This document shows positions 42,880 through 51,773 of a DNA stretch of 64,000 bases, one piece after another. The notes below the pieces were generated by a model, which saw only the letters and a program-made list of their open reading frames with translations, ran no database searches and was not told the DNA's origin. The position numbers and the translations under genes were made by a program. Origin of the DNA: Paramarasmius palmivorus (taxonomy: Eukaryota > Basidiomycota > Agaricomycetes > Agaricales > Marasmiaceae); assembly GCA_037176845.1 (NCBI GenBank), contig JAYKXP010000189.1:1-64000 (forward strand), given 5' to 3'. Every line of letters starts with the position of its first letter. Positions within the stretch are counted from its first letter, which is position 1.

Positions 42880-45800
42880 GGGAGTTACGACGCAGATTTT
42901 GTCGAGTCCCTGGAGGTGTCGGGGTGTCGTCTAGGGACGGAGCAGTACTACCCATGGACAAAAACACAAAACTTCGTTCTGTATTAATCAGACAACCTGA
43001 ATATGAAGTTATTTCGTTGTATTCCGTGGGTGAAGCATCATGCGTACCTTTCATACATCACGTCACTTTCATTGGTCGTCCGAACGTTGAAGTGACGGTC
43101 CTGGGACTTTGGGACGATGGTGCAATGGTGCCGGCAATGTCAACGCCAGTCTATGAAGCACACAAGGACCAGCTGGGTCCGCTCCATCACTCCTATCGCA
43201 AGCTACGAATGGCAAATGGCGAGATCATACCATCCTTGGGCAAATGGTGTGGTACCATCAAAGTTGGTGATGTCTCGGCATGGTGCGAGTTCGAGGTTTT
43301 CAATGGTAAAGGGGGATGGGAGTTCCTAGTGGGCAAGCCATTGTTGAAACTATTCCAAGCTGTTCATGGATATCGAAAGGATGTGGTGGCAGTCAGGGAT
43401 GAATGGGGTCATCTCTCGATTTTGTGGAACGAGCATCCAAAAGCAGTAGCGTCGCGTGAAGCTGAAGTGGGGGGAAGTGACGAGCCCCCCTCGAGGCGAG
43501 TTCCTACTCCAGATTCGCTTGATGAGTTGGCTAACAACGAATTTCTTTTGGATGTCGAAGCTGGATGTGCCAATGGTCGTAAAGAGGAGAAGGTTATGAT
43601 AGAAGAGGTTATAGATGAGGATTTGGTCGATTGGTTACAGAAGAGCAAACGACAGCAAGAGGCGCCGTGTGTAGCCACAGTGGGGGGAAGTGATGAGCCC
43701 CCCTCGAGGCGAGTTTCATCTGATCATTGGTCTGAGAAAGGTGCTAACAACTTGAATTCGCTTCCTTCCACGAACAATCCACGGGCAAGTGGCAAGTCCC
43801 ATCGAGGAAAGAAGGAGGTGCTGAGTGTAGATGAATGGAAGAAGGTGCATAGAGGATGGAGAGCTAGAATCGTGGGTGGTAGACGATGCCTTGCCTCGTG
43901 GGGGCATAGATTAAAGACGCGTGCATCAATCGTGGGGGGTAGAGCGTCGCCCCCCTCGAGGGAAGTCTTGCATTCTGCTCGTATTGCATCAGAACCAATC
44001 ACTGAAAGCCAAATTGAAGCAGCTCACCCAATCTGCACTGTTGATGCCGGTATAGACGAACCATCAGCACTTGGTTCTGAAATACCAACAGATGGCCTCG
44101 TGGACAACACCGACATCTTTACGCGTAAAACAGACCCATTTAATCCTCGTCGAGTTGACGCCATCCTCCGAGCGATTAGTGTTGGAGCCGATCTTGCAGG
44201 TGACCAGCGTGAAGCCTTCCTGGGTCTGATCCGCGAATACGCCGACTGTTTTGCATTGTCAGTGGGCGAGGTCTTCACAGTGGAAGGGGCAGTACACAAG
44301 TTGAACATACCTGAAGGTACCAAATTTAGCAAGCGGGTGAAGCAGAGGCCTCTAACGCCACCGCAGCGCCAGTATCTTCACCAGAAGATCGACGAAATGC
44401 TGGCTGCCGACGTCATTGAACGTGTCAACCCCAGTGACGTGAAGTGCGTCTCACCGACGACTTTGGCGCAAAAAGCACACGAGGGTGGTGGCCTAACACT
44501 GGAGGAACTTCAGTACCGGGTTAACGAGCAGTGTCAGGCGGCGGGTTTACCTGCATCGTTCACCTTGTCAGCCCAAGAAGCACCGGCATCAGAGTCATTG
44601 GGGAAGCCTGCACAGAAGTGGAGGATCTGTCAGGACTTCAATGAGGTCAATAAAGTGACGGAAATCGCACCTATGCCTCAGGGGGACCTCCGTATGAAGC
44701 AGCAGCGTCTCAGTGGTCACCGATGGCTGTCCCTGTTCGATCTGGCTTCAGGGTTCTATGCCTGTGAGGTTGCACCGGAGTCGAGACCGTACACATGCTT
44801 CTATGTCGAGGGTCGAGGTTATTTCTGGTACAAGAAGATGCCATTTGGTCTTACCGGTGCACCTTCCACATTTGCCCACCTCACTGCAACTCATCTTGAT
44901 GACCTTATCGCAAACGGGGACATTGAACTGTTTGTCGATGATGGTGGTATGGCAGCCGACGACTTCGATGGGATGATGCAGAAGTTACGACACCTGTTCC
45001 AGCGTGTCCGGGAACGCAAGTTGTCTCTTTCAGCACCGAAATCACACTTCTTTGTGTCGAATGGCGTCTTTGGAGGAGCGACAGTTAGCAAGGACGGGGT
45101 AGCACCAGATCTGGCGAAGCTCACCGCAATCGTCAATTGGCCACAACCTGACGACGCCCTGAACCTTGTTTCCTTCTTGGGCATCACAGGTCACTTCCGT
45201 GACCTCGTGAAAGGGTACGCTGTGATTGAGGCACCACTCCGAAACCTAGTCCGTGATGTTGAACTGCCGCAGAAGTACTCCAAATCAGTCTACCGAAGGC
45301 TGATGAGAAATCACAAGCTGGCAGATCTGTGGAAGATGGAGCATACCAAGGCCTTCATTGCGCTCAAAACTGCTCTGACATCAGAGCCAGTTCTACGGGC
45401 ACCACGCTACGATGGTTCTCACTTCGTCGTAACCACTGATGGTTGCAAGGAAGGTTTTGCTGGCGTCCTGACACAGAGGTTTGAGACGGTCTTGCCAAGT
45501 GGGAAAACAGTCACACGTACCCATCCTATTGCATTTGCTTCCAAGAGGACATCTCGTACCGAGGAGAAGTACAAACCCTTCTTGCTGGAGTTTGCGGCCC
45601 TCAAATTCTCGCTCGACAAGTTTTCGGACATCACGTGGGGGTATCCTATCGAAATCGAAACTGATTGTCAGGCTCTTCGTGATGTGTTGGAGAACGACAA
45701 GCTGAACGCTACTCACGCACGATGGCGAGACGGAATTCTTGCTCATAGGATCGTTGATGTTCGCCATGTTCCGGGCCGTCTCAATGTTGTCGCAGACGGC

Positions 45801-47408
45801 TTGAGTCGGTCTTGGGAAGGTCGACCTCGAGGTGTAGATGATGACGGCAGTGACTGGACAGTCTCGGAGGACTGGGAGGCAGCCACCGGGCTAGCACAAG
45901 ATGTTCTCCATGTCGGTGTATCGAAAGATGCAGAGGTGCTTAGGGTGAGATTCAAGGATGAGCCTGTGTTCCTTGAGGTGGTGGACTCCTTGCTCGGGCT
46001 GGACGAAGGGTCAAACCTGAGGAAGAAACGTCGGGCTCGTCACCGAGCTAAAGGATATATGATTGAGGATGGACGGTTGTGGCGGCTGAGAGGGAAGATC
46101 GGCTCGCGAGCACGATCACGGGTGGAATGTGTGTCACGGAAGGAGGCAGTGGTGTTGGCAGCAATTGAGCATGCACATGGTGGGCACTGGCATAGAGATG
46201 CGGTCAAAATTGCATTGCTTGATCGTATATTCAGCCCAAAGCTCGACGAGTCTATCGTTCAGGCAATCAGTGATTGCTCAAAGTGCAAGAACTTCGGAGG
46301 GGCTTACCTGCATGCTCTGTTGAACCCGGTCACTCGGCGACATCCTTTCGAGCTCCTTGTTGGTGACTACCTCTCGATGGAGAACGGTAAAGGCGGATAT
46401 CACACCATCGGCTTGTACTTGGATACGTTCTCGCAACACGTCTGGGCGTTCAAGTACAAGACCGCGGGTAGTGCTAAGACGACTATTAGTGCGTTACAGC
46501 AAATTTTTCACGGACACTTACCTGCTGATGTCTTCATGACTGACGGTGGCTCACATTTTGACAACCATGATGTGCGGGAGTTCTGTACAAGGTGGGGAAC
46601 TGATACCTATGTGGTTCCAGCCTATTCTCCGTGGGTGAACGGTCTCGTCGAGGGTGCTAACAAGCTGCTCCTGCACGTCTTGAAACGCCTGTGTGCACCG
46701 GGATTAGGAGAGGACGACTACGAGAATATGTCTGAGAAGGACATACCGAGAAATTGGCCCGAGTACCTTGATGAAGCAGTCAGGATCCTGAATTGGCGCC
46801 TCCTCCCAAAGCTTAAGTTCCGTCCTAAGGAACTGCTGATGGGATCGGTAGTTAACACAGTTCCTACCCCCGTGAAGGAGAGTTTGGAGTTGCTGAAGGT
46901 GGAAGATGTGGAGGTGCAAATGGCGTATGTGGGGCAGCAGCAGCTGGATGGATATGACTCCATCACTCGGAATGCGGAGAGGCGGAAGGCGGTGTTTGAT
47001 CGGCGGGTGCGGCGACAAAAACCTGGCGAGGTGACTTTCACGACGGGTCAGCTGGTGCAGGTGTATCGGAACGACATGGACTATACCTTCAAGACGGAGC
47101 GGAAGCTTGTGCCCAAATGGTCGATTCCACGGAGAGTTGCCGAGCGCGTTGTCAATTCGTACAGACTGGAAACATTGGATGGGAGACCCATCGACGGCCT
47201 ATTCAGTGCGAGGCGTTTGCGTGAATTTGTCCCAAGAGAAGGGACAAAGCTGTTCTTGGACCAGAAGGTGTTCTTGGAGAGCTTGGCGAAAGCGTCGGCT
47301 GCCGGGTCAGGAGATGGTGAACGAGATGATGACGTGGCGGGCGTAGGTGAGACGGATGGTCGAGAGGAGGTTTGGTTTGATGCAGAAGAAGGTACCGAAG
47401 ATTTTTAG
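42873..47408 (+). CDS. pol: Pol polyprotein of the LTR element
   Basis: 1511 aa from the AUG at 42873; more likely made as a Gag-Pol fusion by -1 frameshifting. Domains: aspartic protease with WDDGA (~80) where DSGA/DTGA is usual; a low-complexity linker (~195-420) with three GGxxxPPSR repeats; reverse transcriptase from ~588 (RICQDFNEVN, SLFDLASGFY, KMPFGLTGAPSTF) with catalytic FVDD (~688); RNase H (VTTDGCKEGFAG ~855, ETDCQAL, NVVADGLSR); integrase with the HH-CC zinc module (HAHGGHWH ~1100, CSKC ~1136) and DDE residues (GDYLS ~1164, TDGGSHF ~1223, VEGANK ~1259). The C-terminal part (GQLVQVYRND...KWSIPRRV) resembles a GPY/F-type module. No chromodomain seen. All catalytic motifs are kept. 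Confidence 0.94.
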   Translation: MARELRRRFCRVPGGVGVSSRDGAVLPMDKNTKLRSVLIRQPEYEVISLYSVGEASCVPFIHHVTFIGRPNVEVTVLGLWDDGAMVPAMSTPVYEAHKDQLGPLHHSYRKLRMANGEIIPSLGKWCGTIKVGDVSAWCEFEVFNGKGGWEFLVGKPLLKLFQAVHGYRKDVVAVRDEWGHLSILWNEHPKAVASREAEVGGSDEPPSRRVPTPDSLDELANNEFLLDVEAGCANGRKEEKVMIEEVIDEDLVDWLQKSKRQQEAPCVATVGGSDEPPSRRVSSDHWSEKGANNLNSLPSTNNPRASGKSHRGKKEVLSVDEWKKVHRGWRARIVGGRRCLASWGHRLKTRASIVGGRASPPSREVLHSARIASEPITESQIEAAHPICTVDAGIDEPSALGSEIPTDGLVDNTDIFTRKTDPFNPRRVDAILRAISVGADLAGDQREAFLGLIREYADCFALSVGEVFTVEGAVHKLNIPEGTKFSKRVKQRPLTPPQRQYLHQKIDEMLAADVIERVNPSDVKCVSPTTLAQKAHEGGGLTLEELQYRVNEQCQAAGLPASFTLSAQEAPASESLGKPAQKWRICQDFNEVNKVTEIAPMPQGDLRMKQQRLSGHRWLSLFDLASGFYACEVAPESRPYTCFYVEGRGYFWYKKMPFGLTGAPSTFAHLTATHLDDLIANGDIELFVDDGGMAADDFDGMMQKLRHLFQRVRERKLSLSAPKSHFFVSNGVFGGATVSKDGVAPDLAKLTAIVNWPQPDDALNLVSFLGITGHFRDLVKGYAVIEAPLRNLVRDVELPQKYSKSVYRRLMRNHKLADLWKMEHTKAFIALKTALTSEPVLRAPRYDGSHFVVTTDGCKEGFAGVLTQRFETVLPSGKTVTRTHPIAFASKRTSRTEEKYKPFLLEFAALKFSLDKFSDITWGYPIEIETDCQALRDVLENDKLNATHARWRDGILAHRIVDVRHVPGRLNVVADGLSRSWEGRPRGVDDDGSDWTVSEDWEAATGLAQDVLHVGVSKDAEVLRVRFKDEPVFLEVVDSLLGLDEGSNLRKKRRARHRAKGYMIEDGRLWRLRGKIGSRARSRVECVSRKEAVVLAAIEHAHGGHWHRDAVKIALLDRIFSPKLDESIVQAISDCSKCKNFGGAYLHALLNPVTRRHPFELLVGDYLSMENGKGGYHTIGLYLDTFSQHVWAFKYKTAGSAKTTISALQQIFHGHLPADVFMTDGGSHFDNHDVREFCTRWGTDTYVVPAYSPWVNGLVEGANKLLLHVLKRLCAPGLGEDDYENMSEKDIPRNWPEYLDEAVRILNWRLLPKLKFRPKELLMGSVVNTVPTPVKESLELLKVEDVEVQMAYVGQQQLDGYDSITRNAERRKAVFDRRVRRQKPGEVTFTTGQLVQVYRNDMDYTFKTERKLVPKWSIPRRVAERVVNSYRLETLDGRPIDGLFSARRLREFVPREGTKLFLDQKVFLESLAKASAAGSGDGERDDDVAGVGETDGREEVWFDAEEGTEDF
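43468..43962 (+). repeat. three in-frame G6...C6 hairpin repeats inside pol
   Basis: gtggggggaagtgacgag + cccccctcgagg at 43468, a near-copy at 43680, and a variant at 43932. Each can fold (GGGGGG with CCCCCC) and each encodes GG(S/R)x(E/S)PPSR in the same frame. Confidence 0.8.
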
Positions 47409-47459
47409 GTTGGTTAGATGTTGGGTGGATGGGCAGGCAGCGAGGACGCTGCCATTTTT

Positions 47460-47472
47460 TGTGGGGGGCACA
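47460..47472 (+). other. polypurine-tract-like sequence
   Basis: GTGGGGGGCACA ends directly at the 3' LTR and is the likely plus-strand primer site, although a C interrupts the purines. Confidence 0.6.
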
Positions 47473-47638
47473 TGGAATGGGTGGAACCCATTCCTCGGAC
47501 GCGTGTACATCCGCATTTGGCAGGATTTGGTCTTGTTTGGCATGGGCTTTAGATAGACTTTCCGGTTTTGTCTCGTAGATACATTGACATTATCACTACC
47601 ACATCTACGCATTCTCACCGCACTCCTCGGCCACTCCA
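47473..47638 (+). repeat. 3' LTR
   Basis: 166 bp, no difference to the 5' LTR found by eye; followed by the CCAC target duplication and then unit sequence. Confidence 0.93.
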
Positions 47639-48549
47639 CCACTCCTCGCCTCGCCCTAACCCTCCGTCTATTTGAAATCCGTACCCTTGCAAGCACCAGC
47701 GCCCTACCGTCACTACGTCACCTTGGCCCCCCCTTCCCTTGCATAGCAACACATACCACGATGCATGCGCGTCATCCTCCGGTGGTCAGGGTATGGCTGT
47801 CGTTTTGAAGGAAAGGTTGTCGGGTTGTTTTGAGGTAGAGGGCTATATTGAGGAATGCTACCAATCATCAACACGATGTATCGACTACTCCATCTCCCCA
47901 ACGCTCGCGGCTCGAAGACATCCATCATACCCGACTTGAACACAAACACCCCCTTCATCGTCTTCTCCATCAAAGCATTCTTTTGCTGCGCAAATTTCTC
48001 GGATCTACCAAAACGCCGCCTCGTCGCCTCTCGTACCAACAAGCATGCGACTCGTCGTCCTATAAGTCAGGTTACGGCTGTCGTCCGGAAGGAATGGGTA
48101 CCGGCTCGGGTGGGCAAGATGACGTATCCTATCCACATACTCCAGTTCATCCCGCTGGTGCCCTGAAGACACCCACCCTATCGAACATGAATACCCCTTT
48201 CACCCGCACCCAACCATTCCCAGATGGGATGTAGCACGTCTACGCCCCATTACGCCTTCAGTCCTCCGTTTGGGAACCGAGGTTCTCCAGAGCGAATCTC
48301 ACCTCTGACCTCTCGCTTCAACGCCAGCACGGACATCTTCCCCCTCATTCTGCTTGTTGAAGGAGTGGAGGAGAAGGAGGATTGCACGAGAGGCATGTCA
48401 CAAGGAGTCCTGCTATATCATTTCCACGCCCCTTTCTCCTGCTTTCGAGTAATCCATATCCCAGCGCGAGAAATGCAAGAACACGTGTCCCCGCTGTTTG
48501 TCCATTTGAAGATAAGATGATCCAGAGGGAATGCAAGTAGGTTCGCATG
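47639..48549 (+). repeat. composite unit, copy 3, right part
   Basis: Near-identical to 23995-24760 (copy 2), then continues through ttccacgcccctttctcc and gtttgtccatttgaag, sequence interrupted by the LINE in copy 1 and deleted in copy 2. No long frame; noncoding or decayed. Confidence 0.85.
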
Positions 48550-48643
48550 ACACCGTTGGTGAAGTGGTTATCATGCTTGCCTTCCGTCGATTCTGTTCAT
48601 CAAAGATTAGCAAGCGGCTCGGGTTCAATTCCCGCCCGGTGTA
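48550..48643 (+). pseudogene. tRNA-Gly(TCC)-like gene, two mismatches
   Basis: Intact counterpart of the tRNA split by the recombinase element. Anticodon TCC; the acceptor has one mismatch (ACACCGT with CCGGTGT) and the T-stem one (CCCGC). Intron about 22 nt. May be a weak or dead gene. Confidence 0.65.
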
Positions 48644-49278
48644 TATTACAACCGAGTGTCTCTCGTTTTTCTTTGTTCTCCGTTTTATCTCGTCACAGCT
48701 TCAGCCACGGTGGGTGCTCTCTTCATTTACATCGTCCACCATCCAGCTTCACGTCTCTGTTACTTTGTTGTACGCAGATGGGTGTCTTGTAAGTTTGAAG
48801 CCTGTATCAGAGTTTTTTTCCGTACCGACTTTCTGCTTCGAGGCCTTGAGATGTTTGATCTGTCGAAAGGTATGGATTCCCGAAGCACACCTTCCCTGGT
48901 TGATATAGCCACATTTCTTTCTGGTCAGTTTTCATTTCCTTCAAGTGTCCCTGATCGTTAGGGATTCCGATGTTTTCAGGTATAGATGAATAACGCGTCT
49001 TCGTCGGTAAGAGTCTTCGTGCCGATGCTGATGTTCTCAGACTCAGAGTGCAGAGCGTTCATCTTGGGATGGCTCGATCTGGGACGTAGTTCAAGTCCAT
49101 GGGTAAGGATGTTTCATTGCAATACTTGAATCGAAGAGCTTTGGCTCTTAGTCTGAACACCAGAGCCACTAAATCCTCTCCACTCCAATAATGATTGACT
49201 TTTTATGTCCCAGCACGGGTTCCGAGTTCTTGATACTGCAAAGAGGTTGATCTTGATTCCGGGGAGCGTACAACAACG
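48644..49278 (+). repeat. tRNA-Gly spacer, type A
   Basis: Near-identical to 27041-27672. No protein frame. Confidence 0.75.
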
Positions 49279-49371
49279 ACACCGTTGGTGAAGTGGTTAT
49301 CATGCTTGCCTTCCATGGTTCTGGTCTCCTTCGGATAGCAAGCGGCTCGGGTTCGATTCCCGAACGGTGTA
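49279..49371 (+). tRNA. tRNA-Gly(TCC) with intron
   Basis: Same sequence as 27673-27765 apart from one intron base. All stems pair. Confidence 0.8.
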
Positions 49372-49881
49372 CTAGTCCTGGAGCATTCTTTGGTTTTTAC
49401 TCTCCGATTTCACTCGTACTTGGACTGACCAAATCATCTTACAAGCCCTACGACTCGTCGTTCAACGGGACGAACCATAAACGAATCACCGTTCACATAA
49501 TGGAAGTCACCGTTTTCGTTTTCGGAGTATATTCGTACAGGCCGTGCAACACGTTTCTGGGTTGTGTATCATTCGTGTTGGTTCCTCGTTCCTTCAAATT
49601 TCAGTTCAGCATACGTTATTAGTATGAAGAAGCAATGTTGACTTTGATGATATCTCTCAAGACTGCCAGATACATTCCCATAACCGGCACTCATCACCGC
49701 TTCCACCGCGCTTCCCAGAATACCAGAGTCCGGCTAGATTATCTACTGTATAGACCAATCTTAAATCACTGGACGCTGTTTATCTCCCAGCGCGGGAAAG
49801 GATAGTCTCTAGAGTACTTGATGGGGGGTTGTGGTTCAACGGAAGGACGATCATAATCATTTTGCGATTGAGAACATCAAT
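49372..49881 (+). repeat. tRNA-Gly spacer, type B
   Basis: Near-identical to 27766-28281. Confidence 0.7.
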
Positions 49882-49975
49882 ACACTGTTGGTGAAGTGGT
49901 TATCATGCTTGCTTTCCATGCATCCGTTCGATTAGGGATTAGCAAGCAGCTCGGGTTCAATTCCCGGACGGTATA
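49882..49975 (+). pseudogene. tRNA-Gly-like gene, one acceptor mismatch
   Basis: Acceptor ACACTGT/ACGGTAT has one mismatch and one G-T pair; anticodon TCC and intron place kept; T-loop normal, unlike the copy at 28282. Confidence 0.6.
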
Positions 49976-50696
49976 TGTGCAATTCGAGCATCTCCTTTTT
50001 CCGTTTGTCTCTTCAGAACTTCGACCACGGTGCTCTGTTTCTTCAGCGCATTGTCAACGAGTTGATTTCGGAGGTACCTGGTAATTTATGGTATCTTTTT
50101 TACAGCTTCACGTCTGTTACGCGGATGGGTGTCTTTTATAAGTTTGAAGCGTATAGCAGAGTTTTTTCCGTACCGACTCACTGCTTCGAGGCCTTCAGAT
50201 GTTTGATCTGTCGAGAGGTATGGGTTCTCGGAACATGCCTCTTTCCCTCATTGATATAGCCACATTCCTGTTTGGTTGTCTTTGGTTTCCTTCTAGTATC
50301 CCTGATCTTTAGGAGGTTCGATAGGTATAGATGGATAACACGTCTTTGTCGATAAGAGTCTTTGTGCTGATGCTGATGTTCTCAGACTCAGAGCGTTGAC
50401 CTGGGGGGATGGGTTTTGATTCGGGACGTATCATATAGGCCTCTCTGAGCTACAGTCCGGATACCTCACATTGGGTAGAGTTTCCTCGTTTTCAACTCGG
50501 CACAAAATCACAAGGGCGTACGGCTAAACCACCCCCTTCCCCACTCGATATGTTATATGTACCAACCTTTCGAATGGAACAATGGTTGACTTTTTATGTC
50601 TCAGGCGCGGAACTGAAAGGTCTCTCGGGTTTTTCATCCCGAGTTCCTATCATCTACCTTCACCACCGATCTTGCAAATGCATCATCGATACCAAA
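49976..50696 (+). repeat. tRNA-Gly spacer, type A (diverged)
   Basis: Near-identical to 28382-29111. Confidence 0.7.
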
Positions 50697-50788
50697 AAAC
50701 CGTTGGTGAAGTGGTTATCATGCTTACCTTCCAAAGCTCTTCCCATGTTGGAAAGCAAGCAGCTCGGGTTCGATTCCCGAACGGTGTA
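50697..50788 (+). pseudogene. tRNA-Gly pseudogene
   Basis: Counterpart of 29112-29203 with acceptor AAACCGT (mismatch at pair 2) and anticodon stem CTTAC (mismatch with GCAAG). Anticodon TCC is still present. Confidence 0.7.
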
Positions 50789-51175
50789 CTAACGAGGCCA
50801 CTCTCATTTTTACTACCAAAAAACTCGGTTTTCTTGTTCTCGCATCTCCTAGCTTTCCGGGGTGTTTGGACTGACAACGTATACTTATTGGAAGGGTACA
50901 GACACCCTACAACTCTTCATTTCATGGGATATGGCAACCTTTGATTTAGAACGTATAATATTTCTCTCGGCTCTAGCATCTCACTTTGATTCGTGTACAG
51001 AGCAGAAAGCGATCACGGTATCGTGAAGAGGTTCCAAGAGGTTTATTTTCCATTGAAGAACTGGAACGCATCTGGTACGTTTTCGGGCCCAACGCGAACC
51101 AGTGTAACCGTACCACTGCCAGATACATTCCCATAACCGGCGCTCGTCACCGTAATTGCACCTTTCTTGGATTCT
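50789..51175. repeat. unit end, no gene
   Basis: Matches 29204-29330 in part and, further right, the region near 17830-17950. No coding content recognised. Confidence 0.5.
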
Positions 51176-51350
51176 TACTGCTCAACCTCTTCTCCGCTTG
51201 ATCTACATATTTCAGCATAATCTGCTGCACCGTTGAATGTCTTCTCAGCCTGATCTCTTACATTCCCATCCACAGAAACGGCGCAATTTAATGCATCACC
51301 GATCACTTCACCCGTATCGTTGGAAAACACAGCCAACGAGCGTTCGTGAG
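51176..51350 (-). pseudogene. small secreted protein fragment (exons 3-4, intron lost)
   Basis: Minus strand reads NDTGEVIGDALNCAVSVDG, then FNGAADYAEICRSSGEEVEQ and a stop, matching exons 3 and 4 of the 145-aa family (58173, 55157, 62705). Only about 9 bases stand where intron 3 should be. Exons 1-2 are missing. It sits directly left of an F-box unit, as the intact minus-strand gene at 58173 does. Confidence 0.7.
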
Positions 51351-51773
51351 TCATATTGTCCAACGGGTGCAGTGTTTTCACAGCTCTACATCCCAAAATG
51401 AATCGGGCGGTATAGCTTGAGGGCAAGAAACCGACTGCAACTGGCGTTGGAGTAGCCACGGGGGACTTGGGAGGCCCTATTCTTTGGCGCCCGTAGACGC
51501 TCCAGCCTCGAGGCGGTAAAGAAGCAAGGAATAAGGTACGTAACAAAAGTGAGCAAAAGATAGATATAGATGTCTTGCGGGGTATAGCCTATCGATCCCG
51601 AGCTACACTTTTCCTTTAGCCACCACCTTCTCGATTTTCATCCAGCTCTGAGTATATTGCTCGCTTTCAAGTAGGTAATTGGTTTTCAATGGATCGGTAT
51701 GGAACACTTAGCTCTTTTGCTAGTAACTGCCATTCGATCGATCGCGATATTCACCTTCACTGTCGAAACCAAG

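Larger units (their letters stand above)
41047..47638 (+). mobile_element. intact Ty3-type LTR retrotransposon, 6,592 bp
   Basis: Two 166-bp LTRs that look identical, starting TG and ending CA, enclose PBS, gag, pol and a purine-rich tract in the expected order. Flanking bases CCAC (41043-41046 and 47639-47642) form a 4-bp target duplication; unit copy 2 has a single CCAC at the same place (about 23993). Pol order protease-RT-RNase H-integrase places it in Ty3/mdg4-like (Metaviridae-type) elements. No chromodomain was seen. Identical LTRs and open frames mean a very recent insertion. Confidence 0.95.
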
